A stretch of DNA of 47,326 bases from an uncultured Clostridia bacterium (GTDB lineage: Bacteria > Bacillota > Clostridia > Christensenellales > CAG-314), in assembly GCA_947589685.1 (NCBI GenBank), contig CANQCN010000007.1:1-47326 (forward strand), in the 5' to 3' direction. Shown here piece by piece: positions 18,429 through 28,234 of the stretch. A model generated the notes under the pieces. The model searched no databases. It saw nothing but the letters and a program-made list of their open reading frames with translations, and was not told the DNA's origin. How positions within the stretch are numbered: the stretch's first letter is position 1; every line of letters begins with the position of its first letter. The position numbers and the translations under genes were made by a program.

Positions 18429-19142
18429 TCAGCCGAGCTTGTCGTAATGCTCGTCGTCGACGGGTTCGCACCACTCGTTGCCGCCATGCTCGGAGGGGAT
18501 CTCTATCGCTATATGCGTAAACCAACCGTCCTTTGCCGCGCCGTGCCAATGCTTGATCTCCGGCGCAATGTACACAACGTCGCCGGGACGCAGCGCGCGG
18601 GCTTCTTCGCCCCACTGTTGATACCAACCGTTGCCGTCTGTACACAAAAGGATCTGACCGCCGCCGTGATGAATGTGCCAATTGTTGCGGCAACGCGGCT
18701 CGAAACTGACGTTGAATACGCCGACGCCCGCCATATTGAGCGGTTTGAGATAGCTTTGTCCCGTGAAATATTTGCCGAAAGCCGTATTTGGCTCGCCCAA
18801 ACCGAACAGCGGACGCTGAACGTCCTCGTCGGCGTACACTTCTTCTATCAAGGGAAACGTACTCCACGCTTTGGGCCAACCGCAATAGAAAGCGAGATGA
18901 GTGACAAGCTCTACCGCTTCGCGCTTGGTGACGCCGTGTTCTTTGCCCATTTGCAAGTGACTTTTCAGCTGCGGATACTGTCCCGCCGAGAAAAGCGCCG
19001 CAATGGTTATCATACTTCTGTCGCGAGCGGACAATTGCTCTTCGCGCGACCAGACCTCGCCGAACAGCACGTCGTCGTTGAGATGAGCAAATTGCGGAGC
19101 AAGTTTGCCGAGTTTGTCTCTGCCTGCCGTTTGTTTTTTCAT
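18429..19142 (-). CDS. Carboxymuconolactone decarboxylase-like and cupin domain fusion protein
   Basis: N-terminal LSARDRSMITIAALFSAGQYPQLKSHLQMGKEHGVTKREAVELVTHLAFYCGWPKAW; C-terminal cupin WHIHHGGGQILLCTDGNGWYQQWG...LRPGDVVYIAPEIKHWHGA. Confidence 0.9.
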   Translation of the reverse strand: MKKQTAGRDKLGKLAPQFAHLNDDVLFGEVWSREEQLSARDRSMITIAALFSAGQYPQLKSHLQMGKEHGVTKREAVELVTHLAFYCGWPKAWSTFPLIEEVYADEDVQRPLFGLGEPNTAFGKYFTGQSYLKPLNMAGVGVFNVSFEPRCRNNWHIHHGGGQILLCTDGNGWYQQWGEEARALRPGDVVYIAPEIKHWHGAAKDGWFTHIAIEIPSEHGGNEWCEPVDDEHYDKLG

Positions 19143-19176
19143 ATTTATCGCTCCTTATTTGTAATTTCGATCGTAT

Positions 19177-19300
19177 CGAGGGCATAGAAACCTCGGCGAG
19201 AGTCTATCCGACTGCGCGTGCGACTAATTTGCAAACAATTCCCCCGAATGCACTCCAACATTTGCAACATTGGGCGTATGCACGAACATAGAGCCTCAAA
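19177..19300 (-). repeat. Interspersed structured element, copy B (truncated)
   Basis: cctcggcgagagtctatccgactgcgcgtgcgactaatttgcaaacaat matches copy C; TGCACTCCAACATTTG resembles the terminal arm; right end approximate. Confidence 0.7.
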
Positions 19301-19310
19301 AACGCAGCGG

Positions 19311-19766
19311 TCACCTGCGTTCCGAATACTCTTTTAACGTTCTTTGCAAGTCGCGCTCGGCGTCTTTTTTGGCAATGGTTTCTTTCTTGTCGTAGTCGCG
19401 CTTGCCCTTGCACAAAGAAACCTCCACCTTGACGAGGCTATCCTTGAAATACATTTTTGTGGGCACGAGGGCGTAGCCTTTTTCCTTGACCTTGCCGAGC
19501 ATACGCATAATTTCCCTCTTGTGAGCAAGCAGCCGTCTGTCCCTGCGCGACGCCACGTTGCTGTAACTGCCCTTGTCGTAATTTTTTATGTGACAATTGA
19601 CGAGCAGCAAATTTCCGTCCGATATGCGGCAATAGGAATCGGCGAGGTTCACTTCGCCTTTGCGCAGCGACTTTACCTCGCAGCCTATCAGATTTATGCC
19701 GCATTCCAACGACTCCACGATATTGTAGTCGTGATACGCTTTTTTGTTTGTGGAGATAGGTTTCAT
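19311..19766 (-). CDS. smpB: SsrA-binding protein
   Basis: NKKAYHDYNIVESLECGINLIGCEVKSLRKGEVNLADSY; start MKPISTNKK preferred over the longer track ORF. Confidence 0.95.
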   Translation of the reverse strand: MKPISTNKKAYHDYNIVESLECGINLIGCEVKSLRKGEVNLADSYCRISDGNLLLVNCHIKNYDKGSYSNVASRRDRRLLAHKREIMRMLGKVKEKGYALVPTKMYFKDSLVKVEVSLCKGKRDYDKKETIAKKDAERDLQRTLKEYSERR

Positions 19767-19818
19767 AATTCGATCGTTTATATCGCCGCCGCAAAAGTAC
19801 GCGGCAAGGCGAATTTCG

Positions 19819-20211
19819 TCACTCGGATCGGTCGTTCGTCGATCCCGCCGAGGCGTCGTCGGACGGCTCGTCCCGTTTTTCGGCGACGGTTTTTGCGTTT
19901 TTGCGTTTGCGACGGGCAAGCCGTATGTCGCCCATCATTGTGATCGCGTCCAACAGCACGTATATCCAAAACAAAGCTATCCAGGCAAAGGACGCCAACG
20001 CGGGCCAACCGCTGCCGTCGGGAAATACCGCGGGCAGGATCAGATCGGTGACGGCGTAACCGATGACCGCCACGGAAAGCAATACCAATGCGATAATGTT
20101 TGTCTTGGTTTTGTCGCGCTTTTTGATAGTGACGATCACATCATAAAAAATCAGTATCAATCCCACTGCGGCGAACATTCCGCCGACCCAAGGGAGGATC
20201 TTTTCCAACAT
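19819..20211 (-). CDS. Hypothetical small membrane protein
   Basis: 130-aa ORF with several hydrophobic stretches and a charged C-terminus. Confidence 0.65.
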   Translation of the reverse strand: MLEKILPWVGGMFAAVGLILIFYDVIVTIKKRDKTKTNIIALVLLSVAVIGYAVTDLILPAVFPDGSGWPALASFAWIALFWIYVLLDAITMMGDIRLARRKRKNAKTVAEKRDEPSDDASAGSTNDRSE

Positions 20212-20310
20212 GTGTACGTTCCGCCTTTTTGAGCAATAAAGCCCTTTTATTCGGTTTACATATTATAACCCGAAAGTAAACTTTATGTCAACGGTCAGCG
20301 CAAAGCAGAC

Positions 20311-22431
20311 CTATTTGCGAGAGTCTTTTGCCGACGAACTGCGCGATACAAGAGAAAAATCTATCCTGCATGCCTGTCTGTCGACGGACGCTATCGCTAT
20401 CTTTATTTCGTCGCCCAGGCTGTAACGCGACGCTTGATTGCAAAGGCAGAAACGATCGGGATCGTAGACAAGGTCGTCGCCCAATTGCTCGATAGAAATA
20501 AATCCCTCGACGGTGTTGGGCAATTCGGCAAAAATGCCGCGTTCGGTTACGCCGGAAACAAGTGCGTCGAATTCCCTGCCTATCATTCGCGCGGCGTAGG
20601 CGCATTTTTTGACGTCTTGGGCTTTGCGCTCCGCCTCGTCGGCGATTTTTTCGCGTTCGCTTGCCCGACGCGCCGCTTCGCAGCACCTTTCGTCGTAGAA
20701 GTTGGCGGCTTTTTCCGTCATTTTGCCCGCAAGCGCCGTTTTGAGTACGCGATGTACCGTAAGATCGGCGTAACGCCTTATGGGCGAGGTGAAATGACAG
20801 TAACAGCGTGAAGCCAGCCCGAAGTGCCCCGTGTTTACGTCGCTGTACTTTGCCTTTTGCATAGTGCGCAGCATAACGTCGTTTACCAGATTGAAATACG
20901 GTGTCCGTTCCGCAGCCAAAAGAGCGGCTTGCAGTACGGAATTGTGCATTTCGCGGGTGCGGCGTACGTTTATCCCCAACCCGCTCATCAGAGCGAACAA
21001 CACGTTGAGCTTGCTTTCGTCCGGCTTGGCATGCACGCGATACACAAAGGGCAGCTCGCAATTTTCGGCGTAACGGGCAACGCACTCGTTTGCCGCGATC
21101 ATAAATTCTTCTATTATCCGATGAGAAAAACCGTTGTCGGCAAGCCGCACGTCCACCGTTTCGCCCCGTTCGTCGTACACGAATTCCACCTCGCGGGAGG
21201 CAAACTCGATGTTGCCGCGGCGAACGCGCGCGTCTTGCAAAATGCGAGCGAGCTTTTCCATTGCAAACAGACTGTCCGCAATGTCGGCATATTGGTCTTG
21301 CGCGGCTTTATCCCCGTCCAAAATCGCCTGCACCGCCGTGTAGGTCATTCGGTGACGGCTGTTTATAACGGACGGAAAAACGGAGTAGTCCGTCACCTTG
21401 CCCCTGCCGTCCACCTGCATCATGCAGCTGACGGTAAGCCTGTCTACGCCCTCGTAAAGGGAACAAATACCGTTGCTGAGTTCGCGCGGCAGCATTGGAA
21501 ACACTCTGTCGGGAAAATAGACGCTCGTTCCGCGCTCGAATGCCTCCTTGTCGATGTCGCCGCCCGATACGACGTAGTGACTGACGTCCGCTATGTGTAC
21601 GCCCAAGGAAAACGTGCCGTCGGGATTTTCGATCACGCTCACGGCGTCGTCCAGATCCTTTGCGTCCTCGCCGTCTATGGTAAAAATTATCTCGCCGCGC
21701 AGATCCGTCCTGCCTTGCAGATCCGCTTCGCTCGGTTGCTGCGAAACGGCTTGCGCTCGGCGCTGCACATTGTCGGGGAACCCCTCGTGAAGCCCGTAGC
21801 TTGCCGCAACGGACAACATATCCACATCGCGGTCGTCGGGAAAACCGAGAACTTCCTCTATTTCGCCTTCGGGACAGTTGCGGTTGTCATCGGGATAATG
21901 AGTCACGCGCGCCACCACCTTTTGCCCGTTTTTGGCGCCGAAATCTTTTTTCGGCAACACATAAATGTCGCTGATGAAGCGTCTGTCGTCGGGGATAACA
22001 AAGCGGGCGTTGTGCCCCTTTTCATAAGTGCCGACGATGTGCGACGACCCGCGTTGCAGGATACGCACTATTTCCGCTTCGTCTTTGGTGCTCGGTAGCC
22101 TGCGATACAACACCTCGTCCCGATGAAACGCGCCGTTGGTCTTGCTTGCGGGGACAAACAGATCCTCGCCGTCGTCGCGCAACAAAAAACCGAAGCCGCG
22201 GGCGTTGGCTTGAAATATCGCCTTGCCCGTTTCTCCGCGCAGCTTGCGATAGCGGTCGTTGCGGCGATCGTATACGAGCTTGCAGTCGTTTGCCAGCTCC
22301 GAAAGCGCCTCTTTGACAGCCATACGCTCCGCCGTCGATTTGGTTTGCAAAGTACCGTAAAGCTGTTTTGCGGTGAAATACTCGGCGTTTATGTTTTCGA
22401 TGATTTCGTTTAGTCGTTCTTTGAAATTCAT
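20311..22431 (-). CDS. rnr: Ribonuclease R
   Basis: RNB-domain motifs FTIDGEDAKDLDDAVSV, GVHIADVSHYV, HFTSPIRRYADLTVHR; C-terminal S1 region; secG-rnr-smpB synteny. Confidence 0.95.
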   Translation of the reverse strand: MNFKERLNEIIENINAEYFTAKQLYGTLQTKSTAERMAVKEALSELANDCKLVYDRRNDRYRKLRGETGKAIFQANARGFGFLLRDDGEDLFVPASKTNGAFHRDEVLYRRLPSTKDEAEIVRILQRGSSHIVGTYEKGHNARFVIPDDRRFISDIYVLPKKDFGAKNGQKVVARVTHYPDDNRNCPEGEIEEVLGFPDDRDVDMLSVAASYGLHEGFPDNVQRRAQAVSQQPSEADLQGRTDLRGEIIFTIDGEDAKDLDDAVSVIENPDGTFSLGVHIADVSHYVVSGGDIDKEAFERGTSVYFPDRVFPMLPRELSNGICSLYEGVDRLTVSCMMQVDGRGKVTDYSVFPSVINSRHRMTYTAVQAILDGDKAAQDQYADIADSLFAMEKLARILQDARVRRGNIEFASREVEFVYDERGETVDVRLADNGFSHRIIEEFMIAANECVARYAENCELPFVYRVHAKPDESKLNVLFALMSGLGINVRRTREMHNSVLQAALLAAERTPYFNLVNDVMLRTMQKAKYSDVNTGHFGLASRCYCHFTSPIRRYADLTVHRVLKTALAGKMTEKAANFYDERCCEAARRASEREKIADEAERKAQDVKKCAYAARMIGREFDALVSGVTERGIFAELPNTVEGFISIEQLGDDLVYDPDRFCLCNQASRYSLGDEIKIAIASVDRQACRIDFSLVSRSSSAKDSRK

Positions 22432-22526
22432 ATACCGTTAGTTTGTTCCGTCACAATGTGATATAAGCGTCGCCGTCGACAAATAGTTTTTGCGAGGCAC
22501 AACGCCACCGTTAGTGATCAAGCCTC

Positions 22527-22561
22527 AAAAAAACGGCGGCTAATACAACGATCAGCCGCCG
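22527..22561 (-). terminator. Intrinsic terminator after secG
   Basis: CGGCGGCT-12 nt-AGCCGCCG followed by T7 on the minus strand. Confidence 0.8.
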
Positions 22562-22582
22562 AAAATTCATTTCCGATAGTGG

Positions 22583-22882
22583 TCAGGAAATCACTCCCGC
22601 CATGATCACGAGCGCAATACTGCAAACTGCGAAAACTATCGAACAAATATATGTCCACAATTTGAGACGCGCCTCGGTGCGAGAGCTTGCGTTCTTTCCG
22701 TAGTAGGACTCGTTGTCGTCGGATTTGGAGCCGCCCGTAAAGGCTTCGGTACCGTCGGAATTTCCCGACTGCTTCATAACAACGAAAATGATGAATCCCA
22801 TGCAAATCAAAATGATCGCGGCAAGGGCGATACGTATGCCGGCTACTATGTCGGCTGTTGCAACTGCTAAGAAATTGAACAC
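22583..22882 (-). CDS. secG: Preprotein translocase subunit SecG
   Basis: 99 aa with two TM segments; FIIFVVMKQSGNSDGTEAFTGGSKS; adjacent to rnr/smpB. Confidence 0.85.
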   Translation of the reverse strand: MFNFLAVATADIVAGIRIALAAIILICMGFIIFVVMKQSGNSDGTEAFTGGSKSDDNESYYGKNASSRTEARLKLWTYICSIVFAVCSIALVIMAGVIS

Positions 22883-22945
22883 TTTTGTGACCTCCGTCTA
22901 TGAAACAGGGCATAAATTGCCCTTATCGTCTTATCATACTTGTAT

Positions 22946-22974
22946 ATTGTAGCACACGGATAGAGTTTTGGCAA
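22946..22974 (-). promoter_or_regulatory. secG promoter
   Basis: TTGCCA-N17-TACAAT on the minus strand. Confidence 0.6.
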
Positions 22975-23051
22975 CTATTTGACGCAAAAAACACGATTTA
23001 GTTGCAACAAAACCCATTACTTATGTTTTTGCGGCGATGTGGCGGCGCGTG

Positions 23052-24623
23052 TTACGCCTTTTTGCCGCGCGAACGTCCCTTTTGAATGAGTACTCTGCCC
23101 GTCATCTCCGCGGGGATCTGCTCGCCCATGGCAAACAACATCGTGGGAGCGATGTCGCAAAGAGCGCCCTCTACAAGCGTAGCCTTGCCCCGAAGCTCTT
23201 CATCAACGGCTATGAAAGGCACTTTGTTTGTGGTGTGCGCAGTGAAGGGCTGTCCGTTTTCGTCCAACATCTTTTCCGCGTTGCCGTGGTCTGCCGTTAC
23301 GAAAGCTCTGCCTCCGTTGCTCAAAATGCTTTCCACCACGCGTCTGACGCATTCGTCCACGGTGGCGACCGCCTTTTCCGTGGCGGGTATCACTCCCGTG
23401 TGACCTACCATATCGCAGTTGGCATAGTTGAGGATCATCACGTCGTACTTGCCCTTTTCTATTTCCGCGACGGCGCGACTGCACACTTCTTCGGCGGACA
23501 TTTCAGGCTGCAAATCGTAGGTAGCCACCTTGGGAGAGGGTACGAGGATACGCGTTTCGTTTTCGTTGGGCGCTTCTACGCCGCCGTTGAAAAAGAAGGT
23601 GACGTGGGCGTACTTTTCCGTTTCCGCAATGCGCAGCTGAGTTTTGCCCAGCTTGGCAAGATACTCGCCCAATGTGTTGACGTAGGTTTCGGGACGGTAG
23701 GCGATGTCGACGTTTTCGAATTTTTCGTCGTACTGCGTCATACATACCCAATGCACGTGACGTTGTTTGCCGTGCAGGCTAAACCCGTCGAAACCGCTTT
23801 GAGTAAACGCTCCCGTCATTTCGCGGGCGCGGTCGGGACGGAAATTGAAGAATATTACGCTGTCGCCGTTTTCGATGGCGGCTACGGGCGAGCCGTCCTC
23901 GCGCGTGATGACTGTGGGCAGCACAAATTCGTCCGTGACGCCCTTTTCGTAGCTGAGTTCCAACGCCTTGACGGGATCGGAGGCTTTGTTGTCGCACACG
24001 CCCAACAGCATGTCGTACGCCTTTTCCACGCGGTCCCAGCGTTTGTCGCGATCCATAGCGTAATATCTGCCGCACACCGTCGCTATCGCGCCGAAGTCAA
24101 GCTCGGCGAGCTTGTCGCGCAGCTGCGCCACAAAACCGACTCCGCTTGTGGGGGACACGTCGCGGCCGTCCATATAGCAGTGAATGTACACATTGTCCAG
24201 ACCTTGGCGCTTGGCAAGCTCCACCAAAGCGAACAAATGGGTAAGATGAGAGTGTACGCCGCCGTTGCTGCACAAACCCATAAGGTGCAGCTTGCCGCCG
24301 TTCTTTTTAGCCGCTTCAATAGCGCTCAAAAAAGCGGGATTTTCAAAGAAATCGCCGTCTTGTATCGACTTGGTGATACGGGTGAGATCTTGATAAACGA
24401 CTCTGCCCGCGCCGATGTTGAGGTGTCCCACTTCGCTGTTGCCCATTTGTCCTTCGGGCAAGCCGACAGCCAATCCGCTGGCTTTCAACGTCGTTGTGGG
24501 ATAGGTGTGCATAAGATAACGGACGTAAGGCGAACACTCGACGCCTACCGCGTTGCCCTTTTCTTCCGCGGACAGACCGTAGCCGTCCATTATGATAAGA
24601 GCGGTTATACGTTTGTTTTCCAT
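23052..24623 (-). CDS. gpmI: 2,3-bisphosphoglycerate-independent phosphoglycerate mutase
   Basis: LIIMDGYGLS, MGNSEVGHLNIGAGRVVYQDLTRI, VTADHGNAE. Confidence 0.97.
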   Translation of the reverse strand: MENKRITALIIMDGYGLSAEEKGNAVGVECSPYVRYLMHTYPTTTLKASGLAVGLPEGQMGNSEVGHLNIGAGRVVYQDLTRITKSIQDGDFFENPAFLSAIEAAKKNGGKLHLMGLCSNGGVHSHLTHLFALVELAKRQGLDNVYIHCYMDGRDVSPTSGVGFVAQLRDKLAELDFGAIATVCGRYYAMDRDKRWDRVEKAYDMLLGVCDNKASDPVKALELSYEKGVTDEFVLPTVITREDGSPVAAIENGDSVIFFNFRPDRAREMTGAFTQSGFDGFSLHGKQRHVHWVCMTQYDEKFENVDIAYRPETYVNTLGEYLAKLGKTQLRIAETEKYAHVTFFFNGGVEAPNENETRILVPSPKVATYDLQPEMSAEEVCSRAVAEIEKGKYDVMILNYANCDMVGHTGVIPATEKAVATVDECVRRVVESILSNGGRAFVTADHGNAEKMLDENGQPFTAHTTNKVPFIAVDEELRGKATLVEGALCDIAPTMLFAMGEQIPAEMTGRVLIQKGRSRGKKA

Positions 24624-24696
24624 AAATTTGCTTCCTTTGCGTGACGATCACGCAGATATGACGGCTGCAAACGCGCAGCCGTCGATATTTATTGTT

Positions 24697-25449
24697 TTAT
24701 TCGTGAGCGTGAACTATCGCGGCAAATTTCTTTGCGACGAGGCTGGCTCCGCCGATAAGACCGCCGTCCACATCGGACATCGAAAGCAATCCCGCCGCGT
24801 TTGCGTCGTTCATGCTGCCGCCGTATTGAATGTACAGCTCTTCCGCCGCCTTGCCGCCGAATTTGTCGGCAAATACTCCGCGCACGAACTTGATGGCGTC
24901 GTTTGCCTGTTCGTCGGTGGCGGTCACTCCCGTGCCTATCGCCCAAACGGGCTCGTAAGCGACGACGATATTTTTAAGCTCGTCGGGGGTGACGTCCTTG
25001 AAGCCCTCTTGCACCTGACGGGTGAGGACCTCTTCCATTCTTCCGCTTTGACGCTCGGCAAGCGTTTCGCCTATGCACACGATGGGTCTGAGCCCCGCGG
25101 CAAGCGCAGCCTTGGTACGGGCAAGCACGGTAGCGTCCGTCTCGCCGAAATAGGTGCGCCTTTCGCTGTGACCTATCACGACGTACTCTACGCCCATTTC
25201 TTTGAGCATAGAGGGCGCGATCTCTCCCGTATAAGCCCCCGATTCCTTCCAATGGCAATTTTGCGCGCCGACGCGTATGTTGCTGCCCGCGGTGAGGCTC
25301 AGCGCCGTATCGAGGTCGGTAAAGGGCACACAGATGATCACCGTGTTGGGCGTATCCGCAACGAGGGGCAGCAGCTCTTCGATAAGGGCGGCGGCCTCCG
25401 CGCGCGTTTTGTTCATTTTCCAATTTCCCGCAATGATTTTGTTTTTCAT
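24697..25449 (-). CDS. tpiA: Triosephosphate isomerase
   Basis: AGNWKMNKT, VIGHSERR, VAYEPVWAIGTG, QYGGSM. Confidence 0.97.
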   Translation of the reverse strand: MKNKIIAGNWKMNKTRAEAAALIEELLPLVADTPNTVIICVPFTDLDTALSLTAGSNIRVGAQNCHWKESGAYTGEIAPSMLKEMGVEYVVIGHSERRTYFGETDATVLARTKAALAAGLRPIVCIGETLAERQSGRMEEVLTRQVQEGFKDVTPDELKNIVVAYEPVWAIGTGVTATDEQANDAIKFVRGVFADKFGGKAAEELYIQYGGSMNDANAAGLLSMSDVDGGLIGGASLVAKKFAAIVHAHE

Positions 25450-25458
25450 AGTACTCCG

Positions 25459-25668
25459 TCAAAATTTCATATTTTGGTCTTTGATCGCCACCACCTTGAC
25501 GATCTGGCAGAGAGGAATTATTACGCTTTTGACGCAGCGGCGCATATTGATTTCCAACACAAGCACGCTGTCCGTCACTTGGCGCAATATACCGGCGGAA
25601 TAACAGTCGCTGCCGTGGGTGTACACGGATATTTCTCTGTCAAGATATTCTTCGAGTGCGTTTTTCAT
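25459..25668 (-). CDS. Conserved-looking 69-aa small protein between pgk and tpiA
   Basis: [62 protein letters not shown]; beta-rich pattern; a few bases from both neighbours. Confidence 0.75.
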   Translation of the reverse strand: MKNALEEYLDREISVYTHGSDCYSAGILRQVTDSVLVLEINMRRCVKSVIIPLCQIVKVVAIKDQNMKF

Positions 25669-25669
25669 A

Positions 25670-26983
25670 TTATCTCTCGTTGAGGCAGGCGATGCCGGGA
25701 AGGACCTTGCCTTCGAACAATTCCAGGCTGGCTCCGCCGCCCGTGGATACGTGCGTCATTTTGTCCGCATAGCCGAGTTGAGTTACCGCCGCGGCGCTGT
25801 CGCCTCCGCCGATGATGGTCGTGGCGTTGCTCTCCGCCATCGCCTTTGCGACGGAATTGGTGCCTTGCGCGAGGATGGGATTTTCAAACACGCCCATAGG
25901 ACCGTTCCATATGACCGTCTTGGCTTCTTTGATTATGCTTGCAAACAGCTCGCAGCTCTTGGGGCCGATGTCCGCGCCCTCGCGATCCGCGGGGATATGC
26001 TCCGCGTCCACGATCTCCGTTTCCACGGGAGCGTCGATGGGGTTGGGAAATTCGGGGATAGTCACTGCGTCTACGGGCAAGACGATACGTTTGCCCTCCG
26101 CCTTGGCTTTTGCCAACATCTCGCGGCAGTAATCGAGCTTTTCTTCGTCCAACAGAGATTTGCCTATCTCATAGCCCTGCGCTTTGAGGAAGGTGTAAGC
26201 CATGCCGCCGCCGATGATGAGCGTGTCGCATTTGCCGAGCAGATTGTTGATAACGTTGAGCTTGTCGCTTACCTTGGCTCCGCCGAGAATGGCGACAAAC
26301 GGATGAACGGGATGCTCCAAAGCGTCCGCCATTACTGACAGCTCTTTTTCGATAAGGAAGCCGCAAACAGCGTCCTTTACAAAGCCGTACTCCACGATAG
26401 CCGCCGTGCTTGCGTGCGAACGGTGAGCCGTTCCGAAAGCGTCATTGACGTAAATGTCGGCAAACTGCGCAAGCTTTTTGCAAAATTCCTCGTCGCGAGC
26501 CTCTTCGCCCGCGTCGAAACGGGTGTTTTCCAACAGCACCGCTTCGCCCGGTTTCAAAGCGGCGACCTTTGCCTGCGCGTCCTCGCCCACTATGTCGGTG
26601 GCGAATGTTACCTTGCCGTCAAGCAACTGATTGAGTCTGTCCGCTACGGGTCTGAGCGTAAATTTCTTTGCGTCGCCTTTGAGCGCCTTTGCTATCATCT
26701 CTTCCTTTGCGGCGGGACGTTCCGCCTCCGGCAGAGCTTCGAGAGCCGCCTTTTCCTTTTTGTTGAGCTTGAAGCCGGGCGTAAAAATGTTGTGGGGTTT
26801 GCCCAAATGCGAGCAAAGTATGACCTTTGCGCCATGATCCAACAGATACTTGATGGTGGGCAACGCGCCTTGAATACGGTTTTCGTCGGTGATGACGCCG
26901 TCCTTCATAGGTACGTTGAAATCAACGCGTACCAAACATTTTTTGCCTTTGACGTTTACGTCTTTGATGCTTTTTTTGTTCAT
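25670..26983 (-). CDS. pgk: Phosphoglycerate kinase with an N-domain insertion
   Basis: [48 protein letters not shown]; extra segment [37 protein letters not shown]. Confidence 0.96.
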   Translation of the reverse strand: MNKKSIKDVNVKGKKCLVRVDFNVPMKDGVITDENRIQGALPTIKYLLDHGAKVILCSHLGKPHNIFTPGFKLNKKEKAALEALPEAERPAAKEEMIAKALKGDAKKFTLRPVADRLNQLLDGKVTFATDIVGEDAQAKVAALKPGEAVLLENTRFDAGEEARDEEFCKKLAQFADIYVNDAFGTAHRSHASTAAIVEYGFVKDAVCGFLIEKELSVMADALEHPVHPFVAILGGAKVSDKLNVINNLLGKCDTLIIGGGMAYTFLKAQGYEIGKSLLDEEKLDYCREMLAKAKAEGKRIVLPVDAVTIPEFPNPIDAPVETEIVDAEHIPADREGADIGPKSCELFASIIKEAKTVIWNGPMGVFENPILAQGTNSVAKAMAESNATTIIGGGDSAAAVTQLGYADKMTHVSTGGGASLELFEGKVLPGIACLNER

Positions 26984-27047
26984 CTGTGTTTGCTCCTTGT
27001 ATTGAATTAGATAGCCGCGCGTCTTTGGCGCAACTTTGTCCTTTACA

Positions 27048-27076
27048 ATTATAGTTTTTTATGTCAAGCGTGTCAA
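27048..27076 (-). promoter_or_regulatory. Perfect-consensus promoter of the glycolytic operon
   Basis: TTGACA-N17-TATAAT on the minus strand. Confidence 0.8.
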
Positions 27077-27130
27077 GCGGAAACGAAGATTTGTGTTTAT
27101 TGCTAAAATTTATAACGATATAGGTTTATT

Positions 27131-28159
27131 TTATCGGAAAAACGGTTCGTTTGCGATCACCGTCGGATGCAAAGGCGCAATGCGTTTTGCCGCGTTGTGA
27201 AAAGCCCGCGCCTCGGCAAGACAGCCCATTCGAAAAAGGCACACCGACAGCTGCACGTCGGGCAAAAAACCGTTGAAATACTCGTTGACGAAACCGCTTG
27301 CGGCGTGATCGACAAGCGCCATGCGGTACCACTCCGCCGCGGCGGACCAAAGCTCCCGCTCGAAATACGTCTGACCGAACAGACAGCACGCTTCGCCGTC
27401 GGGAGGAAGCAAACGCACAAAACGGCTCAAAAAGCGCAGCGCGGAGGCGTGATCGTGTCGGGAAAGGCTGAGTTTTGCAAGGATTTTGAGCGCTTCCGCC
27501 CTGTCGAAGGTATTTGCACGACGGTCGGAAGCGAATTTTCGCAATATCGGCTCGGCTTGCTCGGTCAGTCCGTTGTCTAAAAGAGTGCGCGCATAGTAAT
27601 ATCTGTCGCGCAGTCCCAATCGCTTGCCCGCGGCAATGGCTTTGCGATATATGCCGAGATTGCGCTCGGCGTGCGTTGCCGAGGGACGATGCTCGATGTC
27701 GCAGTCCAGATACTCCGTCCTGCCGAAAGGAGAAATAGCCTCGTGGATAAAGCCGCGAAATCGGCATTTGTCCGTGCGCCGCACCACTCGCTCGCGCCAA
27801 AACCAAAAGGGAAATTCGCCGTCCATAAGATAACGCATATAGTAAAAATCCGCTTTGGGAGAGGAATTTTTCCACCCCATTAGCATTTTTTGCGTTTTTT
27901 CGGGCAAAACGTCGTCGGCGTCCAACCACATAACGAAATCGCCCTCGGCATGCGCTATCGCATAGTTGCGCGCGGCGGAAAAGTCGTCCGTCCAATCGAA
28001 ACAAAACAGCTTGGCTCCGTGAGACGCAGCCACCTCGCGCGTTTTGTCGTCGGAGCCCGTGTCCACCACCACGACCTCGTCGGCAAAGCCGAGCATGGGC
28101 AAAAGTCTCATAAGATTTTTTTCTTCGTTTCGCACAATGATAGTTACGGACAGCGTCAT
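27131..28159 (-). CDS. Family 2 glycosyltransferase with TPR-like C-terminal region
   Basis: MTLSVTIIVRNEEKNLMRLLPMLGFADEVVVVDTGSDDKT and WLDADD motif. Confidence 0.9.
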   Translation of the reverse strand: MTLSVTIIVRNEEKNLMRLLPMLGFADEVVVVDTGSDDKTREVAASHGAKLFCFDWTDDFSAARNYAIAHAEGDFVMWLDADDVLPEKTQKMLMGWKNSSPKADFYYMRYLMDGEFPFWFWRERVVRRTDKCRFRGFIHEAISPFGRTEYLDCDIEHRPSATHAERNLGIYRKAIAAGKRLGLRDRYYYARTLLDNGLTEQAEPILRKFASDRRANTFDRAEALKILAKLSLSRHDHASALRFLSRFVRLLPPDGEACCLFGQTYFERELWSAAAEWYRMALVDHAASGFVNEYFNGFLPDVQLSVCLFRMGCLAEARAFHNAAKRIAPLHPTVIANEPFFR

Positions 28160-28234
28160 ATCAACACTATATGAAATTTGTTTTTGCTTTGTCACATAAC
28201 TCAATTGCGACATACATTGTACTTGGAGACGACA

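Noticed and set aside
19177-19310. tmRNA (ssrA) next to smpB
   Set aside because: No tRNA-like acceptor ends or tag-coding segment seen, and the sequence recurs at two other loci, so it is the interspersed element.
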